A stretch of 64,000 nt of DNA from Streptomyces coelicoflavus (GTDB taxonomy: Bacteria; Actinomycetota; Actinomycetes; Streptomycetales; Streptomycetaceae): the NCBI RefSeq assembly GCF_003112555.1, contig NZ_BEWB01000003.1, positions 310,001 to 374,000 on the forward strand, given 5' to 3'. This document shows, in pieces, positions 36,252 through 44,665 of this stretch. The translations under genes were made by a program, and so were the position numbers. The notes under the pieces are model-generated. The model saw only the letters and a program-made list of their open reading frames with translations, had not been told where the DNA came from and did no database searches. Position 1 is the stretch's first letter. The number at the start of each line of letters is the position of its first letter.

Positions 36252-37061
36252 GTGCGCGCCTCTTTGATCCAAATCGCCGTGAACGAGGACGAAACGGTCG
36301 AAGCGCGTCGCCTGCGGGCGGCTGCTCTGGTGAGGGAGCAGGCAGGCGCCGATCTCGTCGTGCTGCCGGAGCTGTGGACCACGGGTGCTTTCGCCTTCGA
36401 CGCGTTCGACGCGGCGGCCGAGCCGCTGCGGGGACCGACGTACGAGGCGATGGCGAAGGCGGCGGCCGACGCGGGCGTGTGGCTGCACGCGGGGTCGGTT
36501 CCCGAGCGCGGTGCGGACGGCCGGCTGTACAACACCTCCCTCGTCCTCTCCCCCTCCGGCGACCTGGCCGCCTCCTACCGCAAGATTCACCGCTTCGGCT
36601 TCGACAAGGGCGAGGCCGTGCTGATGGGCGCGGGGCACGAGCCGGTGACGGTCCGGCTGGCGGACACCACCACCCTCGGCGTGGCGACCTGCTACGACCT
36701 CCGCTTCCCCGAACTCTTCCGCTCCCTCGTCGACCGAGGCGCCGAGACCCTCGTCGTGCCGGCGGGCTGGCCGGAGCGCCGCCGGTCCCACTGGACGCTG
36801 CTGGCCCGGGCGCGGGCGGTGGAGAACCAGGCGTACGTCCTCGCCTGTGGAACGGCCGGTACGCACGCGGGGGTTCCGCAGGCGGGTCACTCGATCGTGG
36901 TGGATCCCTGGGGCGAGGTGCTGGCGGAGGCCGGTGCGGACGAGGAGGTCCTCACGGTGGACTTCGACCCGTCGAAGGTGGCGCGGACCCGGGAGCAGTT
37001 CCCGGCCCTGAAGGACCGGGTGCTGGGCCTGGAGCCGCCGAGCGCGGAGCCCGCCGTGTGA
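36252..37061 (+). CDS. Carbon-nitrogen hydrolase (nitrilase superfamily, omega-amidase-like)
   Basis: 269 residues from GTG 36252; the earlier ATG 36201 lies in a region without homology pattern. The catalytic triad is visible: Glu in VLPELWTTG (about residue 40), Lys in SYRKIHRFG (about 105) and Cys in GVATCYDLRFPELFR (about 139). The remaining signature is WPERRRSHWTLLARARAVENQAYVLACGTAG. It should cleave an amide or nitrile in the cytoplasm; the closest known types are omega-amidase (2-oxoglutaramate) and N-carbamoyl hydrolases. Divergent from the mycothiol-dependent gene over 181 bases. Confidence 0.85.
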   Translation: MRASLIQIAVNEDETVEARRLRAAALVREQAGADLVVLPELWTTGAFAFDAFDAAAEPLRGPTYEAMAKAAADAGVWLHAGSVPERGADGRLYNTSLVLSPSGDLAASYRKIHRFGFDKGEAVLMGAGHEPVTVRLADTTTLGVATCYDLRFPELFRSLVDRGAETLVVPAGWPERRRSHWTLLARARAVENQAYVLACGTAGTHAGVPQAGHSIVVDPWGEVLAEAGADEEVLTVDFDPSKVARTREQFPALKDRVLGLEPPSAEPAV

Positions 37062-37140
37062 CGCGTGGTGTGGACGTCGTGTGACGTGTCGTGTCGTGCG
37101 TCGGGTTTGACCTTCCGGGTGACCGGCCGAGGATTCCGGT

Positions 37141-37599
37141 ATGAGAAACACCGGTTCCTCCACGATTCGCCGCGTCCGGGTGGACCCCGCCGACGCCCAC
37201 TTCGCGACGGCGTTCGAACTTCCGGCCGCCGGGCTTCCCCCGCTGGCGCCCGAGGAATGGGTGCGCGCCAGCTACGAGGACGTTCCGGTGATCCTGCGCG
37301 AACTGATCCGTGCGGGCTGGGCGGGCGTGCTGGGGCTGCGGCTGGGACCGCGCGCCTCGCGGCGGCACGTGGTGGGCTGGCGCGTGCTGGAGACCGGACC
37401 GGACCGGGTCGCCCTGGAGGCCCGCGCACCGTCGCTGACCGTGCGCAACGTCGTGACCGTCGACGACGCCCGGCTGCTCTGGGCGACCTACGCGCACTAC
37501 GAACGCCGGGCCGGCCGGGTGCTGTGGTTCCTGGCCGCACCCGTGCACCACCTGGCCGTGCCCCTGCTCCTCGGCCGCGCCGTCCGCCGGACGGCCTGA
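37141..37599 (+). CDS. DUF2867 family protein
   Basis: 152 residues from ATG 37141, GAGG eight bases upstream. Conserved features: IRRVRVDPADAHFATAFELPA at the start, EEWVRASYEDVPVILRELIRAGW, HVVGWRVLETGPDRVALEARA, and a C-terminal amphipathic or membrane-facing helix (RVLWFLAAPVHHLAVPLLLGRAV). The family is a START-like, probably lipid- or small-molecule-binding fold; activity unknown. It stands alone between convergent neighbours. Confidence 0.65.
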   Translation: MRNTGSSTIRRVRVDPADAHFATAFELPAAGLPPLAPEEWVRASYEDVPVILRELIRAGWAGVLGLRLGPRASRRHVVGWRVLETGPDRVALEARAPSLTVRNVVTVDDARLLWATYAHYERRAGRVLWFLAAPVHHLAVPLLLGRAVRRTA

Positions 37600-37633
37600 G
37601 GAGCCCCGGCCGTGCCGGAGACGCGCGGGCCGC

Positions 37634-38128
37634 TCAGTCGTCCTCCCGTTCCTTCTCCGCCAGGTGGATCACGCACACCGTGAGGGCGATCAGCAGCGCC
37701 GGGTCCGCGTCGTCCCGTACGACGTCCACGCCGTAGGTGTCCCGGAGGGTCAGCCAGCGCCGGGAGACGACGGCCAGGAGTTCGCCGTCGTACTCGATGG
37801 CGAACTCCCGGTCGAGGATCTTGCCGCTGACGTCCAGTTCGGTGCCGTCGGCCAGGGTGACCCGGTAGTGGTTGCGCAGCAGGGAGAGACGTTTCCGCTT
37901 GAGGCGTGCCAGGGGCTCGCCGTCCCGCTCGATCACCATGGTGTCGCGCAGGGCGAACATCTTCTGGTGGATGTCGATGAGGACACGCCCCTGGGCGTCC
38001 TTCAGCTCCCAGGTGTCCCGCAGCCGCAGCGCCTTGCCGTCGACGAGGAAGACCTTGTTACCGCGGTCGTCCTCGATCCAGTAGTCGTCGCCGATGCCGA
38101 GGAGCCGGTCGTACACGAGGAATCTCAT
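37634..38128 (-). CDS. LURP-one-related / scramblase-like (Tubby-type fold) protein
   Basis: 164 residues from ATG 38128. Regular beta-strand repeats are visible: MRFLVYDRLLGIGDDYWIEDDRGNKVFLVDGKALRLRDTWELKDAQGRVLIDIHQKMFALRDTMVIERDGEPLARLKRK..., the pattern of LOR/Tubby-like beta barrels around a central helix (ALLIALTVCVIHLAE). These proteins bind phosphoinositides or lipids in eukaryotes; in bacteria the job is unknown. It is next to a DUF6458 membrane gene in the same direction, 85 bases apart. Confidence 0.8.
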   Translation of the reverse strand: MRFLVYDRLLGIGDDYWIEDDRGNKVFLVDGKALRLRDTWELKDAQGRVLIDIHQKMFALRDTMVIERDGEPLARLKRKRLSLLRNHYRVTLADGTELDVSGKILDREFAIEYDGELLAVVSRRWLTLRDTYGVDVVRDDADPALLIALTVCVIHLAEKEREDD

Positions 38129-38213
38129 GCTCTGACCGCTTCCCCGCCGGGCGCCGCGGAACGCGGCCGGTAGGCCGACAGGCTGACTGCGCCGCGGTGT
38201 GCGTCCGGGCGGC

Positions 38214-38465
38214 TCAGGCGCCGTAACCGTCGCGGTAGCCGTCCTGCGTGTGGTGGTGGGGCCGGTCCTCGACGACCGGGGTCGCCGGTGGCATCACGAC
38301 GCGGCGGCGCCGGGCGATGCTGCTGAACGTCGCGACGCCGATCAGGCCGACGACCATGAAGATCACGCCGACCAGGTCGAGGTTGACGCCCTGCATGTCC
38401 CAGTCGGTCGCGAACGTGAGGATGGCTCCCACGGCGATGAGGATGATGCACCCGCCGAGGCCCAT
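38214..38465 (-). CDS. DUF6458 small membrane protein
   Basis: 83 residues from ATG 38465, GGAGG upstream. Two membrane helices (CIILIAVGAILTFATDW and LVGVIFMVVGLIGVATF) are followed by an Arg cluster (ARRRR) and a His/Asp-rich tail (HHHTQDGYRDGYGA). This form is widespread in actinobacteria with unknown function. It may be cotranscribed with the LURP-one-like gene downstream. Confidence 0.75.
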   Translation of the reverse strand: MGLGGCIILIAVGAILTFATDWDMQGVNLDLVGVIFMVVGLIGVATFSSIARRRRVVMPPATPVVEDRPHHHTQDGYRDGYGA

Positions 38466-38579
38466 GAGTGTTGCCTCCCTGTCAGATCCGGTCGGTTCCG
38501 GCTTTCCGGCCGATCCGGTTCCGTGCGGGTACCCAGGGCCTCAACCCTCATGCCGTGGGGACCTGTTGCGCGGTGGGGG

Positions 38580-39878
38580 CTACGGCTGGAGGAACGCCAC
38601 CAGCGCGTTGGCCAGCAGGTGCGGGTCGTCGGCGCCGCACAACTCTCGGGCGCTGTGCATCGACAGGATGGCCACGCCGATGTCGACGGTGCTGATGCCG
38701 TGCCGGGCCGCGGTGATGGGGCCGATGGTGGTGCCGCACGGCATGGAGTTGTTGGAGACGAAGGTCTGGAAGGGGATGTCCGCCTTCTCGCAGGCCGCGG
38801 CGAACACGGCGCGGCCCGAACCGTCGGTGGCGTAGCGGTTGTTGACGTTGACCTTGAGGATCGGGCCGCCGTTGACGCGCGGGTGGTGCGTCGGGTCGTG
38901 GCGCTCCGCGTAGTTGGGGTGGACGGCGTGGCCCGTGTCGGAGGACAGGCAGACCGTGCCGGCGAAGGCACGCGCGCGGTCCTCGTAGGAGCCGCCGCGG
39001 GCGAACACTGATCGCTCCAGCACGCCGCCGAGCAGCGGTCCGTCGGCGCCCGTGTCCGACTGGGAGCCGGTCTCCTCGTGGTCGAAGGCGGCCAGGACGG
39101 GGATGTACGGCAGGTCGGCGCCGGACGTGGCGACGGCGGCCAGGGCGGCCGTACCGGCGTGCACGGACAGCAGGTTGTCCATCCGCGGTCCCGCCACCAG
39201 CTCCCGGTCGCGGCCCAGGTACGCCGGGGGTTCCACGGAGTGCGTCATCAGGTCCCAGCCGGTGACCTCGCCGCGGGCGAGGCCCGCCTCGTCCTCCAGG
39301 AAGGCGATCAGGTCGCCGTCGCGCACGCTGTCGCCCAGGCCCCAGACGGGCTGGAGGTGGCGCTGCTTGTCGAGCTTGAGGCCGTCCGCGGTGACGTTGC
39401 GGTCCATGTGGATGGCGAGCTGCGGGACGCGCAGCAGCGGGCGGTCCACGTCGACCAGGCGCGTCGAGCCGTCGCGCAGCGAGAGGCGGCCGGCCAGGCC
39501 CAGGTCGCGGTCGAGCCAGGAGTTCATCAGCGGGCCGCCGTAGATCTCCACGGCGACCTGGCGCCAGCCGTGCGCCCCGGTGTCCGGGCGGGGCTTGACG
39601 CGCAGGTTGGGGGAGTCGGTGTGGGCGCCGACGATGCGGAAGGGGGTGTGGGCTGCGGCGCCCTCCGGGACGTACCAGGCGACGATCGCGCCGCCGCGCA
39701 GCACGTACTTGCCGCCGCTCGTCCCCTCCCACGCGTCGGTCTCCGAGACCTGGCGGAAGCCGGCCTTCTCCAGCCGCTCGGCGGCACTCGCCACGGCGTG
39801 GTACGGGGTCGGGCTCGCCGACAGGAAGGTCATCAGGTCGTCGGTGTGGCCGCGGTCGAAGCGGGAGGGTGCGCTCAT
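38580..39878 (-). CDS. M18 family aspartyl aminopeptidase-like protein
   Basis: 432 residues from ATG 39878 (AAGGTGA upstream). Metal-binding pattern of M18: GAHTDSPNLRVKP (first His, about 93), DHEETGSQSDTGADGP (Asp/Glu/Glu), SSDTGHAVHPNY (Asp) and ILSMHSARE (last His). It is a cytosolic, dodecameric, two-zinc exopeptidase that removes N-terminal acidic or other residues. Full length for the family. A hairpin at 39898 lies between its start and the acyl-CoA dehydrogenase stop. Confidence 0.92.
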   Translation of the reverse strand: MSAPSRFDRGHTDDLMTFLSASPTPYHAVASAAERLEKAGFRQVSETDAWEGTSGGKYVLRGGAIVAWYVPEGAAAHTPFRIVGAHTDSPNLRVKPRPDTGAHGWRQVAVEIYGGPLMNSWLDRDLGLAGRLSLRDGSTRLVDVDRPLLRVPQLAIHMDRNVTADGLKLDKQRHLQPVWGLGDSVRDGDLIAFLEDEAGLARGEVTGWDLMTHSVEPPAYLGRDRELVAGPRMDNLLSVHAGTAALAAVATSGADLPYIPVLAAFDHEETGSQSDTGADGPLLGGVLERSVFARGGSYEDRARAFAGTVCLSSDTGHAVHPNYAERHDPTHHPRVNGGPILKVNVNNRYATDGSGRAVFAAACEKADIPFQTFVSNNSMPCGTTIGPITAARHGISTVDIGVAILSMHSARELCGADDPHLLANALVAFLQP

Positions 39879-39897
39879 GGGTTCACCTTAACGACGT

Positions 39898-39937
39898 ACG
39901 AGGACCCGCTTCCCGTGGAGCGGGAGCGGGCCCTCGT
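39898..39937. terminator. Terminator after the acyl-CoA dehydrogenase gene
   Basis: Imperfect stem: ACGAGG-CCCGCT-CCCG pairing with CGGGAGCGGG-CCTCGT, about 15 of 17 positions, loop TGGAG. It lies 37 bases downstream of the minus-strand dehydrogenase stop. Confidence 0.75.
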
Positions 39938-39974
39938 CGGGGTGTGTGGAATTGGTGGAGGGGCCGGGCCGGTC

Positions 39975-41801
39975 CTAGAAGGCGGCCTCGTCCAGCTCCA
40001 TCAGGTCCAGCTCGACGCCCTGGGCGACCTTGCGGGCCAGGGTGAGGCCGGGCAGGACGTTCGCCGCGAAGAACTTCGCCGCGGCGATCTTGCCGGTGTA
40101 GAAGGCCTTGTCCTTCGCGGACGCGGTCGGTAGCTTCTCGGCGGCGATCGCGGCGCCCTTGAGGAGCAGGTAGCCGACGATCACGTCGCCGGAGGCCTGG
40201 AGCAGGCGGGTGGTGTTCAGGCCCACCTTGTAGATGTTCTTGACGTCCTGCTCGGTGGCGGCGAGGTCGGTGAGCATCAGGCCGACGATGGCCTCCAGCT
40301 CGACGGCGGCCTTGGCCAGGTGCTCGCGGGCGCCGGACAGCTCCTCGCCGCCGGTGGCGAGCGCCAGGAACTTCTTGATGTCCTCGGCGAGCGAGTTCAG
40401 CGCGGCGCCCTGGTTGCGGACGATCTTCCGGAAGAAGAAGTCCTGGCCCTGGATCGCCGTGGTGCCCTCGTACAGGGTGTCGATCTTGGCGTCGCGGATG
40501 TACTGCTCGATCGGGTACTCCTGGAGGAACCCGGAGCCGCCGAAGGTCTGGAGCGACTGCGCGAGCTGCTCGTACGCCTTCTCCGAGCCGTAGCCCTTCA
40601 CGATCGGCAGGAGCAGGTCGTTGAGGGCGTGCTCGGTCGAGGCGTCCTCGCCGTTCGCCTCCTTGACCTGGATCTCGTCCTGGACGGAGGCGGTGTACAT
40701 CACCAGCGCGCGCATGCCCTCGGCGTACGCCTTCTGCGTCATGAGGGAGCGGCGCACGTCCGGGTGGTGCGTGATGGTGACCTTGGGGGCCGCCTTGTCC
40801 ATGAAGTTGGCCAGGTCGGGGCCCTGGACGCGCTCCTTGGCGTACTCCAGGGCGTTGAGGTAGCCCGTGGAGAGGGTGGAGATCGCCTTCGTGCCGACCA
40901 TCATGCGGGCGAACTCGATGATGCGGAACATCTGGCGGATGCCGTCGTGCTTGTCGCCGATCAGCCAGCCCTTGGCGGGGTGGCGGTCGCCGAAGGTCAT
41001 CTCGCAGGTGTTGGAGGCCTTCAGGCCCATCTTGTGCTCGACGTTGGTGGCGTAGACGCCGTTGCGCTCGCCCAGCTCGCCGGTCTCGAAGTCGAACTCG
41101 TACTTGGGGACCAGGAAGAGCGACAGGCCCTTGGTACCGGGGCCGGCGCCCTCGGGGCGGGCGAGGACGTAGTGGAGGATGTTCTCCGACATGTCGTGCT
41201 CGCCGGACGTGATGAAGCGCTTCACGCCCTCGATGTGCCAGGAGCCGTCCTCCTGCTGCACGGCCTTGGTGCGCCCGGCGCCCACGTCCGAACCGGCGTC
41301 CGGCTCGGTGAGGACCATGGTGGAGCCCCACTGCTTCTCGACGGCGACCGAGGCGATGTGCTTCTGGACCTCGTTGCCCTCCTCGAAGAGGATGCCGGCG
41401 AACGCCGGGCCCGAGGAGTACATCCACACGGCCGGGTTGGCGCCCAGGATCAGCTCCGCGTACGCCCAGATCAGGGAGCGCGGCGAGGTGGTGCCGCCGA
41501 TCTCCTCGGGCAGGCCGAGCCGCCAGTACTCGGAGTCCATGAAGGCCTGGTAGCTCTTCTTGAAGGACGCCGGGACCGGTGCCGTGTTGGTCTCCGGGTC
41601 GAAGACCGGCGGGTTGCGGTCGGCGTCGGCGAAGGACTCGGCCAGCTCGTTCTCGGAGAGGCGGGTCAGCTCCTCGAGGACGCTCTTGGCGGTGTCGGTG
41701 TCCATCTCCGCGAACGGGCCCGTGCCGTAGACCTTGTCACGGCCGAGCACCTCGAAGAGGTTGAACTCGATGTCCCGGAGATTCGGCTTGTAGTGCCCCA
41801 T
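39975..41801 (-). CDS. Long-chain type acyl-CoA dehydrogenase (FadE/AcdB-like)
   Basis: 608 residues from ATG 41801 (ACGGAG upstream). It is the long ACAD form: N-terminal extension [25 protein letters not shown]/substrate motif [51 protein letters not shown]-terminal [42 protein letters not shown] with the catalytic Glu, and an extra about 130-residue helical tail. It introduces the trans-2 double bond into acyl-CoA using FAD and an electron-transfer flavoprotein. Its upstream region bears two TACC...GTA boxes. From memory, a Streptomyces pirin was reported to bind a long-chain acyl-CoA dehydrogenase named AcdB; the pirin gene is 0.7 kb away. Confidence 0.9.
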   Translation of the reverse strand: MGHYKPNLRDIEFNLFEVLGRDKVYGTGPFAEMDTDTAKSVLEELTRLSENELAESFADADRNPPVFDPETNTAPVPASFKKSYQAFMDSEYWRLGLPEEIGGTTSPRSLIWAYAELILGANPAVWMYSSGPAFAGILFEEGNEVQKHIASVAVEKQWGSTMVLTEPDAGSDVGAGRTKAVQQEDGSWHIEGVKRFITSGEHDMSENILHYVLARPEGAGPGTKGLSLFLVPKYEFDFETGELGERNGVYATNVEHKMGLKASNTCEMTFGDRHPAKGWLIGDKHDGIRQMFRIIEFARMMVGTKAISTLSTGYLNALEYAKERVQGPDLANFMDKAAPKVTITHHPDVRRSLMTQKAYAEGMRALVMYTASVQDEIQVKEANGEDASTEHALNDLLLPIVKGYGSEKAYEQLAQSLQTFGGSGFLQEYPIEQYIRDAKIDTLYEGTTAIQGQDFFFRKIVRNQGAALNSLAEDIKKFLALATGGEELSGAREHLAKAAVELEAIVGLMLTDLAATEQDVKNIYKVGLNTTRLLQASGDVIVGYLLLKGAAIAAEKLPTASAKDKAFYTGKIAAAKFFAANVLPGLTLARKVAQGVELDLMELDEAAF

Positions 41802-41856
41802 GGCGACGGCTCCGTTGAGAGATCGGCGAGGCACTCGCTCCTCGCATCCGTACACG

Positions 41857-41893
41857 TACCAACTAGTAGCTACGATGATGCTACCCGTCGGTA
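41857..41893. promoter_or_regulatory. Double TACC-N5-GTA operator between acyl-CoA dehydrogenase and SseB genes
   Basis: Two 12-base boxes, TACCAACTAGTA (41857) and TACCCGTCGGTA (41882), have starts 25 bases apart, with GTAGC/GCTAC inverted around the middle. Each box is a partial palindrome. They are typical of TetR-type fatty-acid regulators, though the protein is not known. Confidence 0.55.
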
Positions 41894-41950
41894 ATAAGAA
41901 GCAACCCCGGGCCGCCCATCTGTGACTCGTTACTCGTTACTCTGTGCTGC

Positions 41951-42421
41951 ATGTACGGCTACGACCAGACCGCGGGCCAACAGCAGCAGCAGTACGCCCC
42001 GCCCCCGCAGCAGCCGATGGGCGGCGGGTACGGGCAGCAGCCGCCGCTGTACCCCGAGCCGTCCCCGCCCTCGCTCGCGGACGCGGTGCGCGCCTTCACC
42101 ACCGGGCAGATGTCCGCCGAGGACTTCCAGCAGATCTTCGCGACCTCGAAGGTCTACTGCCCGCGCGGCGACAATCCCGGCTTCCTCGCGCTGCACAACA
42201 CCCAGCAGCCGGTGATCCCGATGTTCACCGGCCTGAAGGAGCTGCGCCGGTACGCGGGCAAGGAGTCGAAGTACTTCGTGATCACCGGCGCGGAGGTGAT
42301 CGACCTGCTGCCGACCGGCTACGGCTTCGTCCTGGACATGGAGGGCGAGCACCGGATGGTCTTCGACGCGAAAGCCGTCGAACAGATGGTCGATTTTGCC
42401 ATGCGGCGCATGTACGGCTGA
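41951..42421 (+). CDS. SseB-like protein
   Basis: 156 residues from ATG 41951. A Gln/Pro/Gly/Tyr-rich head of 40 residues (GQQQQQYAPPPQQPMGGGYGQQPP) precedes an SseB N-terminal-type domain: SLADAVRAFTTGQMSAEDFQQIFATSKVYCPRGDNPGFLALHNTQQPVIPMFTGLKELRRYAGKESKYFVITGAEVIDLLPTGYGFVLDMEGEHRMVFDAKAVEQMV. The domain is about 110 residues; roles of bacterial SseB proteins are mostly unknown (the Salmonella namesake is unrelated in activity). It is divergent from the dehydrogenase and ends with a clear terminator. Confidence 0.8.
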   Translation: MYGYDQTAGQQQQQYAPPPQQPMGGGYGQQPPLYPEPSPPSLADAVRAFTTGQMSAEDFQQIFATSKVYCPRGDNPGFLALHNTQQPVIPMFTGLKELRRYAGKESKYFVITGAEVIDLLPTGYGFVLDMEGEHRMVFDAKAVEQMVDFAMRRMYG

Positions 42422-42438
42422 CCTGTCGTCGTCGCTGC

Positions 42439-42466
42439 GAGCCCGGAGGGAATGCCCTCCGGGCTC
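42439..42466. terminator. Terminator after the SseB-like gene
   Basis: Perfect 12-base-pair stem GAGCCCGGAGGG with loop AATG, followed by TCTCTGTTT. Confidence 0.9.
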
Positions 42467-42536
42467 TCTCTGTTTGAGGTGGCAAGAAGTTCAATGCTCA
42501 ACTAAAGTGGGGCGCACGCCGCCCGAGGAGGTCGAC

Positions 42537-43514
42537 ATGCCTGCCGTGACCGTCGAGAACCCGCTGACGCTGCCCCGCGTATCCGCGTCCGCCGACGCCG
42601 TCGCACGCCCCGTGCTCACCGTCACGACCGCGCCCAGCGGTTTCGAGGGTGAGGGGTTCCCGGTGCGCCGCGCGTTCGCCGGGATCAACTACCGCCATCT
42701 CGACCCGTTCATCATGATGGACCAGATGGGTGAGGTGGAGTACGCGCCCGGAGAGCCCAAGGGCACCCCCTGGCACCCGCACCGCGGCTTCGAGACCGTC
42801 ACCTACATCATCGACGGGATCTTCGACCACCAGGACTCCAACGGCGGTGGCGGCACCATCACCAACGGCGACACCCAGTGGATGACGGCCGGCTCCGGCC
42901 TGCTGCACATCGAGGCGCCGCCGGAGCAGCTGGTGATGTCCGGCGGGCTGTTCCACGGGCTCCAGCTGTGGGTGAACCTGCCGGCCAAGGACAAGATGAT
43001 GGCCCCCCGGTACCAGGACATCCGCAGCGGCAGCGTCCAGCTGCTCACCTCCCCGGACGGCGGCGCGCTGCTGCGCGTCATCGCCGGTGAGCTGGACGGG
43101 CACGACGGCCCCGGCATCACGCACACGCCGATCACGATGGTCCACGCGACGCTGGCGCCGGGCGCCGAGGTCACCCTGCCCTGGCGCGAGGACTTCAACG
43201 GCCTCGCCTACGTCATGGCCGGGCGCGGGTCGGTGGGTGCCGAGCGGCGTCCGATCCACCTCGGGCAGACGGCCGTCTTCGGCGCCGGGGGCTCGCTGAC
43301 CGTCCGCGCGGACGAGAAGCAGGACGCGCACACCCCGGACCTGGAGGTCGTGCTGCTCGGCGGGCGGCCGATCCGGGAGCCGATGGCCCACTACGGCCCG
43401 TTCGTGATGAACACCAAGGACGAGCTGATGCAGGCCTTCGAGGACTTCCAGAAGGGCCGCCTGGGCACCGTCCCGGCCGTGCACGGGATGTCGGACGAGG
43501 GCCCCGGCGCCTGA
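42537..43514 (+). CDS. Pirin family protein
   Basis: 325 residues from ATG 42537, GAGGAGG six bases upstream. Bicupin pirin fold: metal ligands in WHPHRGFETVTYIIDG (two His), then LLHIEAPPEQLVMSGGLFHGLQLWVNLPAKDKM (His/Glu), and the family ending PMAHYGPFVMNTKDELMQAFEDFQKGRLG. Pirins bind Fe and act as quercetinases or redox-sensitive protein partners. In Streptomyces a pirin has been reported (from memory) to dampen beta-oxidation through an acyl-CoA dehydrogenase. An AT-rich repeat AGTT-N8-AACT is about 40 bases upstream. Confidence 0.9.
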   Translation: MPAVTVENPLTLPRVSASADAVARPVLTVTTAPSGFEGEGFPVRRAFAGINYRHLDPFIMMDQMGEVEYAPGEPKGTPWHPHRGFETVTYIIDGIFDHQDSNGGGGTITNGDTQWMTAGSGLLHIEAPPEQLVMSGGLFHGLQLWVNLPAKDKMMAPRYQDIRSGSVQLLTSPDGGALLRVIAGELDGHDGPGITHTPITMVHATLAPGAEVTLPWREDFNGLAYVMAGRGSVGAERRPIHLGQTAVFGAGGSLTVRADEKQDAHTPDLEVVLLGGRPIREPMAHYGPFVMNTKDELMQAFEDFQKGRLGTVPAVHGMSDEGPGA

Positions 43515-43579
43515 CCGCGCGTCACCCGGGCGGGCCGTCCACGCAGGACAGCCCGCCCGGCGCGTGATCGGCTGGGGAC

Positions 43580-44665
43580 GTGCAGCTGCTCCCCGGTCCG
43601 GTGCGCCGGTTCGCCGCCTGGTGCGCCGTCGTCCTGCTCGCCAGCGGTGTCGTCTACGTCGCTGTCAGGCTCTGCGTCGAGTTCCGCACCGCGGTGACTC
43701 CGGCGCTGCTCGCGCTGCTCGGCACCGCCCTGCTCCGGCCGCTGCACCGGCGGCTGGTGAAGGCCCACGTGCAGCGGTCGCTGGCCGCCGGGCTGACCTG
43801 CGTCGCCGTGCTGGCGGTGGTCGGCGGGGCCGTGTACATCGTGGTCTCCGCGCTCATCGAGACCGGCGACCAGATCATCGCCTCGCTCCGGCACGCGGCG
43901 AAGGGCGTCGCCGACCACTTCGGCGCGGCGGGGACCTCCCTGGACGACGTCGCCTCCAACGCCCGGGAGCTGATGGGCAAGTTCGGGGGGACGGCCGCCT
44001 CGGGCGTGGTGAGCGGGATCAGCGTCGTCGGCGAGATGATGGCCATGGCCGTCCTCGCCCTGCTCCTCGTCTTCTTCTTCCTGCGCGACTCCGACCGGGC
44101 CGTCGGCACGGTGCGCGCCGTCGCCCCGCCCGGCGGCGCCGACATGGTCGAGGCCATGGCCCGGCGGGCGTTCGGTGCCGTCGAGGGCTTCATGCGGGGC
44201 ACCACCCTGATCGCCCTCATCGACGCGGTCTGCATCACGGTCGGGCTGCTCGTCCTGCGCGTGCCCGGCGCGGTCGGGCTCGGGGCGCTGGTCTTCGTCG
44301 GCGCCTACATCCCCTACCTCGGCGCGTTCATCTCCGGTGCCGTCGCCGTGCTGGTGGCGCTGGCCGACCGGGGGTTCGTCGTCGCGCTGTGGGCGCTCGG
44401 CGTGGTGCTGGCCGTGCAGGTGCTGGAGGGACATGTACTCCAGCCGATGATCCAGAGCCGTACCGTCCAGATGCACCCGGCCGTCGTGCTCCTCGCGCTC
44501 ACCGCGGGCGCCTCGGTGGCGGGCATCCTCGGGATGCTCCTCGCCGTGCCCCTGACCGCGGCGGCGTTCGGGATCGTGCACGAGCTCCAGGGGCGTTACG
44601 AGGCCGCGGCCGCCCCCGGGCCGGGCGCGGGGCCGCAGCCCTCGCCGGGGGCCGCGGACTCGTAG
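43580..44665 (+). CDS. AI-2E family transporter-like membrane protein
   Basis: 361 residues from GTG 43580. Seven to eight hydrophobic segments in the AI-2E/PerM pattern: two near the start (AAWCAVVLLASGVVYVAV; LLALLGTALL), one near 80 (AVLAVVGGAVYIVVSAL), then after a hydrophilic central loop MAMAVLALLLVFFFLRDSDR, IALIDAVCITVGLLVLRVPGAVGLGALVFVGAYIPYLGAFISGAVAVLVAL and LTAGASVAGILGMLLAVPLTAAAFGIV. Relatives export signalling molecules or are Na+/H+ antiporters. Its last 70 bases overlap the 3' end of the phosphatase gene on the other strand. Confidence 0.85.
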   Translation: MQLLPGPVRRFAAWCAVVLLASGVVYVAVRLCVEFRTAVTPALLALLGTALLRPLHRRLVKAHVQRSLAAGLTCVAVLAVVGGAVYIVVSALIETGDQIIASLRHAAKGVADHFGAAGTSLDDVASNARELMGKFGGTAASGVVSGISVVGEMMAMAVLALLLVFFFLRDSDRAVGTVRAVAPPGGADMVEAMARRAFGAVEGFMRGTTLIALIDAVCITVGLLVLRVPGAVGLGALVFVGAYIPYLGAFISGAVAVLVALADRGFVVALWALGVVLAVQVLEGHVLQPMIQSRTVQMHPAVVLLALTAGASVAGILGMLLAVPLTAAAFGIVHELQGRYEAAAAPGPGAGPQPSPGAADS

